Assembly (NCBI GenBank): GCA_964481705.1
Contig: CAYZUC010000022.1
Location: 1 to 35,948 of the forward strand
DNA from: CAYZUC01 sp964481705
GTDB lineage: Bacteria > Bacillota > Clostridia > Lachnospirales > Lachnospiraceae
Reading direction: 5' to 3'
DNA: 35,948 nucleotides
The notes below the pieces were generated by a model. That model was not told the origin of the DNA. It saw nothing but the letters and a program-made list of their open reading frames with translations, and did no database searches. Made by a program: the position numbers and the translations under genes. Below are positions 1-7,838 of the stretch, piece by piece (positions within the stretch are counted from its first letter, which is position 1; each line of letters opens with the position of its first letter).

Positions 1-91
1 AAATCAATACATTACGTGGTGGCAATCCCACGAAAAAAATGATTGACCCGAAAAAAACAGCAAATAAGTGTCAATGATGGTCAAAAAGTAA

Positions 92-120
92 TCGACATCC
101 GACTTCAGACACGTTATAAT
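92..120 (+). promoter_or_regulatory. Sigma-A promoter for the beta-helix gene
   Basis: TCGACA (92-97), a 17-nt spacer and a perfect TATAAT (115-120). Predicted transcription start is near 127, leaving a leader of about 390 nt before the ATG at 514. No closer promoter of similar quality was seen, but one cannot be excluded. Confidence 0.6.
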
Positions 121-126
121 ATATGT

Positions 127-513
127 AATCTAATAAGAAGATAGAGAAATCATTATTGCATAGCTTATGAGGAATGATGGTCATAGCTATGAACTCCATG
201 GAACTCAATGGTTGAACCCTCAGGGTGGCATTTCCACCCAGTTGCCACCCAAATGTTGTTTTCCAGAGTTATTTCATATTTTCTTGTTTTGACATAAAAT
301 ACCAGGAAAGGCAGAAAAATCAAGGCTTTTCTTGACATAGAGTTTCTGTGGTTAATTGAACTTGACAGCACAATCTCGTGCTCCTAAGGGCAAATTGAGG
401 GTTCGATTCCCCCAAGGAACGTCAACATATGCAGTAATGATTGATTAAGATCATTGCTGCATTTTTATAAAGCGTGTTACACCTCGTGTGTGTTAGCAGG
501 AAAGGAGATCCAT
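127..513 (+). other. Long structured leader upstream of the beta-helix gene
   Basis: No supported gene lies in this stretch. It holds several inverted repeats: a bulged hairpin at 162-188 (AGCT/ATGA arms), a perfect 8-bp stem GGGTGGCA (223-230) with TGCCACCC (243-250), a 5-bp stem AGCAC/GTGCT at 368-382, and a 9-nt segment GAACCCTCA (214-222) that is exactly complementary to TGAGGGTTC (396-404). The last could close a large domain. No known riboswitch class was recognised. It could be a cis-regulatory leader, a small RNA, or decayed DNA. Confidence 0.35.
391..421 (+). pseudogene. tRNA 3'-end-like fragment
   Basis: A canonical T-loop, TTCGATT (402-408), sits between GAGGG (397-401) and CCCCC (409-413), which pair 4 of 5, and is followed by AAGGAAC (414-420), shaped like the 3' strand of an acceptor stem. 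The matching 5' strand (GTTCCTT) and a proper 7-nt anticodon loop were not found upstream, so this is not a complete tRNA. It may be a decayed tRNA or an old integration-site remnant. Confidence 0.35.
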
Positions 514-3513
514 ATGGGAAGATATAAGCAGATTCTATCTATTTTATTAATTGGAATGCTGTGTATGGAGAGTAATTTGATTCATGTATATGCTGATCAG
601 AATACGAATAAAAATGTACAGCTGGTGTCGGACTTAAATGGAGAAATAGGGAATGATACAATATCACAGAATACGGTATCAGAAGAGAAGGTATCCATGA
701 ATCTGGTTACAGATGCGATCGTAATTCGTTCTGCAGAAGAGTTGGAAACGAAGTTCCCACCGGTTTTATCAGGAACTACTTTAACTTTCTCAATTGATAA
801 GGATATCCAACTGACGAATGATATTACTGTATCAAAAGCAGCCTTTCGAAATGGTTCGGGATATGATACGGTTGTTTTGCTGCCTAAGGGAAACAGAACG
901 ATATACTGTAAGGCAGGGGTAGCTGGTGTAGAAAACAGATTGGCTTCTTTTACCGTTACAGACATCACACTGAAGCTAGGAAACTCCACTATGCAGAGTG
1001 AAAATACTCTTACCATCGATGGGGGAGCAAAGATTTCATTTGATTCAAATGGTAATATTCACAATAGTGGAGTTTCCGGTTTTTCGGGTCCCTTGTATAT
1101 TCAAAAATCTGCAACCGTTGAGATGTATAATGGAGTAACTATTCATAATTACTTTTTCCCAGAAGAAGAGGTACTTATTTATAATATGGGTACTTTTCGA
1201 ATGAAGGGTGGAACAATTACTGAGAACTACTTATATGGTGCTAACACACTCACACTTGGAACACAAGGTGTTCTGTGTAATGATGGAAGAATAGAAGGAA
1301 CAGCACCTGTCATGGAAATCAGTGGCGGAAGTATTGTAGATAATTATACCGAAGGACCTTGCATTGGTAATACCATCAATGCGACTATGAAGATATCAGG
1401 AGGCAGGATACAGTCAGCACTCGAAAGTCATCGTAAATGGTTTAATAAAAGTGTATTTCGGACCGGAGTAGATAATAACGGAACGTTGATTATGACGGGC
1501 GGAAGCATTCAGGAATTTACCAGTCAGATTGAGTCCAGAAGAAATCTTAGGTTTCAAGGTGGTACGATATCTGGGTACTGGAAGGTGGGTTCGGATGGTA
1601 CGGTAGAAGGAAACAATGATAATGGAATTAAAACTTTTGCACCCTATCCCTCCGGTCCATTTGGAAAGGTGGAAATAACCGGAGGAGTAATCGAAAAGTG
1701 TGCCAATGGAGTAGCAGCTGTAGGTAGGAATAACGAGATACAGATGACAGGTGGGCAGATTCGCAATGTTGTAACAGGGATAAGTATGTCGGGTGATACG
1801 TATACTGCAAATGACAATTTTCAGCTGATGTTATCGGGAGGAACGATTGGGAAAGCATTAGCCTATGGTGTCCATATGGATAATGGTGTTTGTACCCTAA
1901 GTAATACAGGGGTAATTCAGGATTGCAATTCCAATGGTATTTATTCAGAGGGCTCTTTTTCTAAGGTATTTATAAAAGGAGGAGTAATTCAAAAATGCGG
2001 CCCAACAGAATCCGGTTCAAGTGTTACTAATACCGGAGGTGGTATTCGAAATTATGGAACCTGTGAAATGTCTGGAGGTATTATTCAGTATTGTAAATCA
2101 GGAGTTGGAGCCGGAATATCGAATGAATACAGGATACGTTATACAGAAAGTGGAGAAGCGGTTCCGTCTCCCGGCAAGCTGATTATGACAGGAGGAACGA
2201 TTCAATATTGTAAAGCAGGTATCGGAGGAGGAGGAGTCAATAATTACGGTGACTTTCAGCTTTCCGGAGGTATCATACAGAAAAACACTGCAGATTATGG
2301 CGGTGGTGTAGAGAACGGTGGTCATCTTGATATCTATGAAAATCGTGCCGTCATGACAATGAAGGGAGGAACCATTCAGGAGAATCATGCAAATGAATGT
2401 GGAGGTGGTATGGTTTTATATACCTGCACGACAGATTTGAACAGTGGAAAGATAATTAATAATACATCAAAAAATCCGAAAGCCGGAGTTGCTGGCATAA
2501 GCGAAACAACAACGATCGGTTCTGACTTAATTATGACTGGAAATAAGGTCACTGGAAAATCAGAAGAAAACAAAACAAATCTGAAGGTAAAGCAAACACA
2601 GAAGGTAAATCTATTTTATAAAGATGGAACAGGGATTTTGAAATTCACTTCCTCCAGTGCAGAAATCGAAAGTGTCAAGCTTTTGAATCCATCTAAGTGC
2701 AGTTTTAATCTGACCTATGATAGTTACACACAGATGGCCACGGTTTCCCAGAATGCTGATATACCAACAAAATCAGATGGCTTAGTGAACACGAAAAAAA
2801 TACAGCCTTTCATGAAGCTGGAAATTACCTTTGCGGATGGTAGTATAAAGACGGTTTCAAAGAAAATAGAGGTGGAAACAAAAAGACCCAAAGTTATATT
2901 GAATCCCACTGCAGTCAATTTGTATCCAAAATGGAACAACTATGAAACTGAGGTATCTCTTTATCTTTCAAAGGAAAAGAAAACGGATGATATCGCGGAA
3001 TATGACTACATAAAATCTTTGACACGCGAGGTAAATGTGACAACCACACAGAATGGAATGTTGGAACTTGCTTACTCAGGAAAGAAGAATAAAAAACTCA
3101 GGTTGGAAATACTGAGAAACAACTGGAGAAAGAAACAGGTAATTAACGGAACGATAAATATACGTATTCCTCAGGCTGTTTTATCTAAGAAGAGAGTAAT
3201 AGTAAATAAGAAAGTTTTGTCACCATCGTCAAACGCAATTGGTGTATCATTGAAGGGAAATACCAAGCTGACTTTATCTGCAAGCCAGATCAAACCGTAT
3301 AATACAAAAGCGAAGCGTGCTGTTTCAGAAAACATGATACAGGTTTCCTCAGATGATAAGGGCCAATTGACCGTAAAGTATAGCAACGACCTTCAAAGCC
3401 TAAGAAAAGGAGAATATATCTTCCGAATTACCCCTAAGATTTTGGAAGCAGGAGAAGGAAAATCTGCAAAAGCTGTTCCCTTAACGATTTATGTGACAGA
3501 TAAAAACCGATAG
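514..3513 (+). CDS. Secreted right-handed beta-helix repeat protein
   Basis: A 999-residue secreted protein. The ATG at 514 follows AAGGAGAT at 502-509; an in-frame ATG at 454 has no ribosome site and would bury the signal peptide. Residues 1-27 form a signal peptide (basic start, hydrophobic core, likely cleavage after VYA). Residues about 150-620 contain many short repeats of the type M-x-G-G-x-I with polar turns (for example MTGGSIQEF, MTGGTIQYC, LSGGIIQK), as in parallel beta-helix proteins of the pectate-lyase-like or PMP type. The last 300 residues are lysine-rich and look like beta-sandwich modules. No sortase motif, lipobox or catalytic site was seen; the cysteine near the signal core is preceded by Leu, which does not fit a lipobox. 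It is probably an extracellular adhesin or glycan-binding protein, but that is inference from fold. It stands alone, with its own promoter and terminator. Confidence 0.75.
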   Translation: MGRYKQILSILLIGMLCMESNLIHVYADQNTNKNVQLVSDLNGEIGNDTISQNTVSEEKVSMNLVTDAIVIRSAEELETKFPPVLSGTTLTFSIDKDIQLTNDITVSKAAFRNGSGYDTVVLLPKGNRTIYCKAGVAGVENRLASFTVTDITLKLGNSTMQSENTLTIDGGAKISFDSNGNIHNSGVSGFSGPLYIQKSATVEMYNGVTIHNYFFPEEEVLIYNMGTFRMKGGTITENYLYGANTLTLGTQGVLCNDGRIEGTAPVMEISGGSIVDNYTEGPCIGNTINATMKISGGRIQSALESHRKWFNKSVFRTGVDNNGTLIMTGGSIQEFTSQIESRRNLRFQGGTISGYWKVGSDGTVEGNNDNGIKTFAPYPSGPFGKVEITGGVIEKCANGVAAVGRNNEIQMTGGQIRNVVTGISMSGDTYTANDNFQLMLSGGTIGKALAYGVHMDNGVCTLSNTGVIQDCNSNGIYSEGSFSKVFIKGGVIQKCGPTESGSSVTNTGGGIRNYGTCEMSGGIIQYCKSGVGAGISNEYRIRYTESGEAVPSPGKLIMTGGTIQYCKAGIGGGGVNNYGDFQLSGGIIQKNTADYGGGVENGGHLDIYENRAVMTMKGGTIQENHANECGGGMVLYTCTTDLNSGKIINNTSKNPKAGVAGISETTTIGSDLIMTGNKVTGKSEENKTNLKVKQTQKVNLFYKDGTGILKFTSSSAEIESVKLLNPSKCSFNLTYDSYTQMATVSQNADIPTKSDGLVNTKKIQPFMKLEITFADGSIKTVSKKIEVETKRPKVILNPTAVNLYPKWNNYETEVSLYLSKEKKTDDIAEYDYIKSLTREVNVTTTQNGMLELAYSGKKNKKLRLEILRNNWRKKQVINGTINIRIPQAVLSKKRVIVNKKVLSPSSNAIGVSLKGNTKLTLSASQIKPYNTKAKRAVSENMIQVSSDDKGQLTVKYSNDLQSLRKGEYIFRITPKILEAGEGKSAKAVPLTIYVTDKNR

Positions 3514-3547
3514 ATAACGAGTAAAGGGAACGTAATATATAAAAGAA

Positions 3548-3586
3548 CGCGATTCGTAAAATTCTTGACGCGAATCGCGCTTTTTT
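3548..3586 (+). terminator. Rho-independent terminator after the beta-helix gene
   Basis: A perfect 9-bp stem CGCGATTCG (3548-3556) / CGAATCGCG (3571-3579), followed by C and six T (3581-3586). Confidence 0.9.
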
Positions 3587-3615
3587 GTGACATAATATGG
3601 AATGTCATGTATAAT
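3587..3615 (+). promoter_or_regulatory. Sigma-A promoter for the 168-aa protein gene
   Basis: GTGACA (3587-3592; 5 of 6 to consensus), 17 nt, TATAAT (3610-3615). It starts directly after the preceding terminator T-run, leaving a leader of about 68 nt. Confidence 0.6.
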
Positions 3616-3689
3616 ATATTCTGGATTTATGAGGACAGGTGATTACAAGAATCATAATCATCAAAATTAAACAAGGGGAAGTGTATATT

Positions 3690-4196
3690 ATGTACAGACA
3701 AATCCGAAAGAGGGAGCAAGCAGCAATCTATGAATTACAAAGTTTTATTAAGAGAATGGTATATGAAGAGAACTCTTATAAAAGAAAGGAAAATAAGATT
3801 GAATACTTCTCACTAATGTGTAACTTAAGGTCATCCATGGCACAAAGAAAATCAAGACGTTTGGAGTACGAATGTAAAGGAAATATTGAGTATTTGCTTT
3901 TGGCACCCTCCATACTATCACGTAATCCGGAGAGAAAGCGTGAAATGATCACAATTCTTTACGAGTATGGTATTCTGAATGAATTAATCGAGATTTACAT
4001 GCGGTCATTTAAAAGTAAATTGGATGATAATGTAGTACGTTATTTTTTGGAAGAAATTATGGAGGAGAGTAATGAGATCTTCTTCCAGCTATGTATTCAA
4101 ATCTATAATCTATGTTCTGCTGAGACGAAATTGATTATGGAGAAATGTGTGAAAGATCGTGCTTTACCAACAATGACGATTGCTATATGTGATTGA
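3690..4196 (+). CDS. Uncharacterised 168-aa protein
   Basis: Not recognised. The ATG at 3690 is preceded by AAGGGGAAG at 3673-3681; an upstream in-frame GTG at 3639 has no ribosome site. The product is charged, rich in Arg, Lys, Glu and Ile, and has no signal peptide or membrane segment. It looks all-helical: the first third is strongly basic (MYRQIRKREQ, MAQRKSRRLEY), and the rest alternates leucine/isoleucine and glutamate in helical spacing. Three Cys occur in the C-terminal part without a metal-binding pattern. Its stop codon overlaps the -35 of the next gene, so the two genes are transcribed in the same direction but the downstream one can start independently. Confidence 0.6.
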   Translation: MYRQIRKREQAAIYELQSFIKRMVYEENSYKRKENKIEYFSLMCNLRSSMAQRKSRRLEYECKGNIEYLLLAPSILSRNPERKREMITILYEYGILNELIEIYMRSFKSKLDDNVVRYFLEEIMEESNEIFFQLCIQIYNLCSAETKLIMEKCVKDRALPTMTIAICD

Positions 4197-4221
4197 AAAT
4201 AGGGTATATACATAGTATAAT
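4193..4221 (+). promoter_or_regulatory. Promoter placed for a leaderless exonuclease mRNA
   Basis: TTGAAA (4193-4198), 17 nt, TATAAT (4216-4221). The ATG of the exonuclease begins at 4228, only 6 nt after the -10, which is where transcription would start. No Shine-Dalgarno is visible between the promoter and the ATG. The -35 overlaps the stop codon of the preceding gene. Confidence 0.65.
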
Positions 4222-4227
4222 AAATCT

Positions 4228-5196
4228 ATGCAAAAATACATCGTATTGGATTTGGAATGGAATCAGAGTTCCGAAGGAAAAGAAAAAGAGAATAAAGAAA
4301 TTCCTTTCGAAATCGTTGAGATTGGTGCTATTAAGCTTGATGGGAATAGGGAAGAGATCAGTCGCTTCAGTCGTTTGATACGTCCCCAGATTTATAAGAA
4401 AATGCATTATATGACAAAAAAGATTGTACATCTGAGTATGGCACAGTTAGCAGATGCCGATCCGTTTGAGCAGGTAATGTCGGATTTTCTGGATTGGTGC
4501 GGGGAAGATTATATTTTCTGTACTTGGGGTAATCTTGATTTACTGGAGCTGCAGAGAAATATGAGTTATTATCATATTAAGAATCTTTCTGATGGTCCCT
4601 TACTTTACTTAGACATTCAGAAGCTGTTCAGTATCGCATTTGAAGATGGAAAGTCAAGGCGAACCTTGGAATATGCTGTTGATTATCTGGACATCGAAAA
4701 GGATGATACCTTTCACAGGGCAAGTTCAGATGCCTATTATACAGCGTTGGTATTTCATGAGATGAAGCATCCTGAGGTTGAAAGTCACGTTTCTTATGAC
4801 TATTACCATGTACCAATGGAAAAAGAAGAAGAAATTCATATTATCTTTGATACGTATTCGAAATATATTTCCAGAGAATTTCGGAACAAAACGTTAGCAA
4901 TGGCAGATAAAGAAGTTACTGTTTGTAAATGCTATATTTGTGGAAGGGCGGTTCGTAAGAAAGTGAAATGGTTCTCCGCAAATGGAAAGCACTATTATTG
5001 TCTTGGATTTTGCAATGAGCATGGATTTCTTAGAGGAAAGATTCGGTTAAAAAAGTCTGAGGATGGTAATATCTATGTAGTAAAGACAATCAAGCAGGTA
5101 ACGCAGGAGGATGCGGTAAAGGTTTTTGAAAAGAAAGAAAACATACGCAAACAGCGTAAAATAAGAAGAAAATCAAAAGAGGTGACTGCGGAATAG
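4228..5196 (+). CDS. DEDDh 3'-5' exonuclease (KapD/DnaQ-like) with C-terminal Cys cluster
   Basis: A 322-residue protein of the RNase T/DnaQ exonuclease superfamily, which removes nucleotides from 3' ends using two metal ions. Motif I is YIVLDLEWNQ (D8, E10), motif II lies in TWGNLDLLELQRN, and motif III is HRASSDAYYTA with the H and D of the DEDDh subclass. Residues about 230-280 carry CKCYICG and YYCLGFCNEHG, a likely zinc-binding unit not needed for the nuclease fold. The C-terminus is strongly basic (KKENIRKQRKIRRKSKE), suggesting nucleic-acid contact. The resemblance to the sporulation inhibitor KapD is limited to the exonuclease core. The start at MQKYIVLDLEW is typical for the family but has no ribosome site, and the promoter position suggests a leaderless transcript. 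The real substrate (DNA or RNA) is unknown. Confidence 0.8.
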   Translation: MQKYIVLDLEWNQSSEGKEKENKEIPFEIVEIGAIKLDGNREEISRFSRLIRPQIYKKMHYMTKKIVHLSMAQLADADPFEQVMSDFLDWCGEDYIFCTWGNLDLLELQRNMSYYHIKNLSDGPLLYLDIQKLFSIAFEDGKSRRTLEYAVDYLDIEKDDTFHRASSDAYYTALVFHEMKHPEVESHVSYDYYHVPMEKEEEIHIIFDTYSKYISREFRNKTLAMADKEVTVCKCYICGRAVRKKVKWFSANGKHYYCLGFCNEHGFLRGKIRLKKSEDGNIYVVKTIKQVTQEDAVKVFEKKENIRKQRKIRRKSKEVTAE

Positions 5197-5208
5197 GCAG
5201 ACACCTCT
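5174..5208. terminator. Bidirectional terminator between convergent genes
   Basis: A 12-bp stem with one mismatch (AGAGGTGACTGC at 5178-5189 with GCAGACACCTCT at 5197-5208). It is followed by a short T-run on the plus strand and preceded by AAAA (TTTT on the minus strand), so it can serve both the exonuclease and the carboxypeptidase genes. The plus-strand stop codon lies in the loop. Confidence 0.6.
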
Positions 5209-5227
5209 TTCATGTTAAATTAATCGG

Positions 5228-6682
5228 TTAAAACTTAAAATCATCAAATTCTGAATGATAACGGAAATTCTTTTTCTTACTCCTTCTCCTTCTTTTACGA
5301 GAGAAGTTATAACTCTGAAGAATGGAACGAATAATCAAAACGACAAACAAAATACCAATAATGCCAAGAATAATCGAACCAACCAAAATGAAATTAACAA
5401 ATACTACATTATCCTTTAAAGAGTTGCCCGAAACAGAAGAAATACCAGAAGCCTCTTCATCGATAACACCAGAACCAAATTCAAAGGTATTTCCATTCGA
5501 GGAAGCTAAATCAATGGAAGTGGAACCTACATAATTATCCTCAAAATAGTAATGAATATCGGCAATGATACTTTTGTCTTGATCATTATACTCTAACCTT
5601 GGCTCTGCCTCGGAAAACAGTGCTGTATTGGGAAGTGTGATATTACCAATAGGATTAATGGAAAAGATGGTCTTGGAACTTCCGAAGATATCATTATTCG
5701 TCTTAAAAAATGCATCGTTGTCAATCGAATAGCGAGTCTCATTGTCTGCAATATTGAAATGTTGAAAGTTATCAAATCCATAATCAAGTAATTGCTGTGT
5801 ATCTGTATATTGATTTGGAGCTTCTTCCCTCATTATGGTACAAACAAGCTTCATACCATTCTTCTGAGCACAGGTAGTAAGTGTTTGTCTGGCAGCATTC
5901 GTATATCCGGTCTTTCCACCAATGACATATTCATTGTAATGAGCTTGTCCCTTCAACATTTTATGATGATTGGAAATTGCAAAATCATCCGGTTGGGTGG
6001 GGGTGGGGTGCATTTCATAATATCGCGTATTTGCAATCTTGGTCAATGTTTCATTTCGAAAATAAGCGGCTGTAATTAAGGCAAGATCGTGGGCACTGGT
6101 ATAATGGTTCTCATCATGGAGACCATTCGCATTTACAAAGTGAGTCTCGGTACAGCCCAATTCCTCGGCACGCTTATTCATGAGGACAGCAAAGTCATCG
6201 ACTGATCCACTGACATGTTCAGCTACTGCTGCTGCTACTTCATTTGCAGAAGCTAGCATAATACAATAGAGAGCCTGTTCCATGGTGATGGATTGTCCCT
6301 CATCCATTCCGACATTGGAGGAACCATATTCGATTCCAAATACTGCATCATGGGAAAAAGTAACCATTTCATCTAAGGAACAATTCTCAACAGCCAGAAG
6401 ACAGGTCATGACCTTGGTTGTACTGGCTGGATATTCTTTTGCATGCATGTTCTTCTGATACAAAATGGCTCCCGTGTCTACATCCATGACAACGGCACTT
6501 TCTGCGCCGATCAGGGGACCCATGGGCCAATTTTGTATTTCATTGGATTCTACAGGCATTGATTTTCTGGCTTCGGCCTCTTCAATCATGTCAGCGAAAA
6601 CGGGTAGGGTAGATGAGGCAGAAAGCAAAAGTGCCATTCCGGTACAAAGCAGTCTTTTTCCAAGCTTATGGGAAATATGCAT
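5228..6682 (-). CDS. dacA: D-alanyl-D-alanine carboxypeptidase (PBP5/DacA type, peptidase S11)
   Basis: Removes the terminal D-Ala from peptidoglycan stem peptides at the outer face of the membrane. The 484-residue product has all three active-site motifs: SxxK as ASTTK (S87, K90), SAN (145-147) and KTG in GGKTGYTNA (257-259). Residues 1-30 are a signal peptide ending VFA. Instead of the usual amphipathic anchor, the C-terminus has a long hydrophobic span (about 428-455) followed by a very basic tail (SRKRRRRSKKK), giving a membrane anchor with a cytoplasmic end. The ATG on the minus strand is preceded by TGGAGACA. It is divergent from trmB and convergent with the exonuclease gene. Clostridia carry several S11 paralogues, so a sporulation-type role (DacF/DacB-like) is possible. 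Confidence 0.9.
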   Translation of the reverse strand: MHISHKLGKRLLCTGMALLLSASSTLPVFADMIEEAEARKSMPVESNEIQNWPMGPLIGAESAVVMDVDTGAILYQKNMHAKEYPASTTKVMTCLLAVENCSLDEMVTFSHDAVFGIEYGSSNVGMDEGQSITMEQALYCIMLASANEVAAAVAEHVSGSVDDFAVLMNKRAEELGCTETHFVNANGLHDENHYTSAHDLALITAAYFRNETLTKIANTRYYEMHPTPTQPDDFAISNHHKMLKGQAHYNEYVIGGKTGYTNAARQTLTTCAQKNGMKLVCTIMREEAPNQYTDTQQLLDYGFDNFQHFNIADNETRYSIDNDAFFKTNNDIFGSSKTIFSINPIGNITLPNTALFSEAEPRLEYNDQDKSIIADIHYYFEDNYVGSTSIDLASSNGNTFEFGSGVIDEEASGISSVSGNSLKDNVVFVNFILVGSIILGIIGILFVVLIIRSILQSYNFSRKRRRRSKKKNFRYHSEFDDFKF

Positions 6683-6713
6683 CTATTATGTCTCCATTCA
6701 AGAAATTTACTCT

Positions 6714-6742
6714 TTTACTTGCAAGTATATCCCTAATATAAT
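6714..6742 (+). promoter_or_regulatory. Candidate promoter for trmB
   Basis: TTTACT (6714-6719; 4 of 6), 17 nt, TATAAT (6737-6742), in the divergent gap between dacA and trmB. No convincing -35/-10 pair was found for dacA on the opposite strand. Confidence 0.45.
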
Positions 6743-6810
6743 ACACTATTTTGGTGGATTATAAAAGCAGTTAAGGAAAAATTTAGATTTGATCAGAATG
6801 GAGAAATGAT

Positions 6811-7452
6811 ATGCGATTACGCAAGATTCCGCGTGCAGAAGAAGAAGTAAAAAACAGCAGCTGGGTTATTCAGGAACCGGAGACGAAACGCGGAGAGTGG
6901 TCATCGATATTTCCAAAGAAACAGGAGATACATATCGAAATCGGAATGGGAAAGGGAAATTTCATCATAGAGATGGCCAGATTACATCCGGATGTGAATT
7001 ATATTGGAATTGAAAAGTATGACAGTGTATTACTTCGTGCGTTGGAAAAGCTGGAAGAGGTAGAGCTTTATGATAATCTTCGATTCCTGTGTATTCAGGC
7101 AGAAGATATCGAGAAAGTATTCGCAGAGGATGAAATCGACCGTATTTATCTGAATTTCTCCGACCCGTGGCCAAAGAAACGATATGCGAAAAGAAGATTG
7201 ACCTCCCGTGAGTTTCTCAATCGCTATAAAAGTCTATTAAAGCATGCAGGAACCATTGAGTTCAAAACCGATAATCAAGAGCTTTTTGCATTTTCACTAG
7301 AGGAACTGGAACCTGCCGGATATCGGCTTTTAGAACATACACGCGACCTTCATAATGATGAGAGACTCAAACAGGGAAATGTGATGACAGAGTACGAGAG
7401 CAAATTTTCGAAACAAGGAAATCCTATATGTAAATATATCATTTCCAGATAA
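6811..7452 (+). CDS. trmB: tRNA (guanine-N7-)-methyltransferase
   Basis: Uses S-adenosylmethionine to form 7-methylguanosine at position 46 of the tRNA variable loop. The 213-residue product has the class I methyltransferase motif EIGMGKGNFI (SAM-binding loop), acidic motif GIEKYDSVLLRALEK, and the TrmB signature NFSDPWPKKRYAKRRLTSREFL split across the active site, with the conserved DPWPKKRHxKRR-like stretch. Length matches bacterial TrmB. The ATG follows a GGAGAAA ribosome site. It is followed 60 bp later by a thioredoxin gene on the same strand, without a visible terminator between them. Confidence 0.95.
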   Translation: MRLRKIPRAEEEVKNSSWVIQEPETKRGEWSSIFPKKQEIHIEIGMGKGNFIIEMARLHPDVNYIGIEKYDSVLLRALEKLEEVELYDNLRFLCIQAEDIEKVFAEDEIDRIYLNFSDPWPKKRYAKRRLTSREFLNRYKSLLKHAGTIEFKTDNQELFAFSLEELEPAGYRLLEHTRDLHNDERLKQGNVMTEYESKFSKQGNPICKYIISR

Positions 7453-7512
7453 AACAGAGTATAATTTAAATGAAACCGTTGATACTATTTACAAAAGAAA
7501 GAAGGTCTATCT

Positions 7513-7836
7513 ATGGTAAATGTGGTAAACGATGAATCATTTGAATTAGAAGTCTTAAATGCAACGTGTCCTTATTTTGTGGATTTTTATGCAGACTGGT
7601 GTGGCCCATGTAAGATGATGGCTCCTATCATAGATCAGTTGTCGGAAGAATTTGAAGGAAAAATCAAATTTGCAAAATGCAACATCGATAATAATCAGAG
7701 TGTAGGAAATAAATATCATATCATGTCTATTCCAACCATGATAATCTTTGTGGATGGACAAGTCATGGAGACAATAGTTGGTGGAACCTCCAAGAAAGAT
7801 TTGGCGGATAAGATTAACGAACACCTGCCAAAATAA
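7513..7836 (+). CDS. trxA: Thioredoxin
   Basis: A 107-residue cytoplasmic thiol-disulfide reductase. The active site is WCGPC in FYADWCGPCKMMAPI, and the cis-proline loop is SIPTMIIF, both in the expected places. The glycine-rich stretch near the end (VGGTSKKDL) is also typical. The ATG follows AGAAGG at 7498-7503. A TATAAT at 7460-7465 could belong to a promoter of its own but lacks a good -35. Its stop codon is only 2 bp from the stop codon of the convergent acyltransferase gene. Confidence 0.95.
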   Translation: MVNVVNDESFELEVLNATCPYFVDFYADWCGPCKMMAPIIDQLSEEFEGKIKFAKCNIDNNQSVGNKYHIMSIPTMIIFVDGQVMETIVGGTSKKDLADKINEHLPK

Positions 7837-7838
7837 AG

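Noticed and set aside
1..77. Open frame ending at a TGA at 75-77, possibly the tail of an upstream gene
   Set aside because: Only about 24 codons are visible and another frame is open nearly as long; no family signal.
165..371. Minus-strand 68-codon frame in the leader
   Set aside because: GTG start with a poorly spaced ribosome site, no recognisable protein features, and it lies across the inverted repeats; more likely chance.
3565..3596. Promoter using TTGACG (3565-3570) and CATAAT (3591-3596)
   Set aside because: The spacer is 20 nt and runs through the terminator hairpin; the GTGACA/TATAAT pair just downstream fits better.
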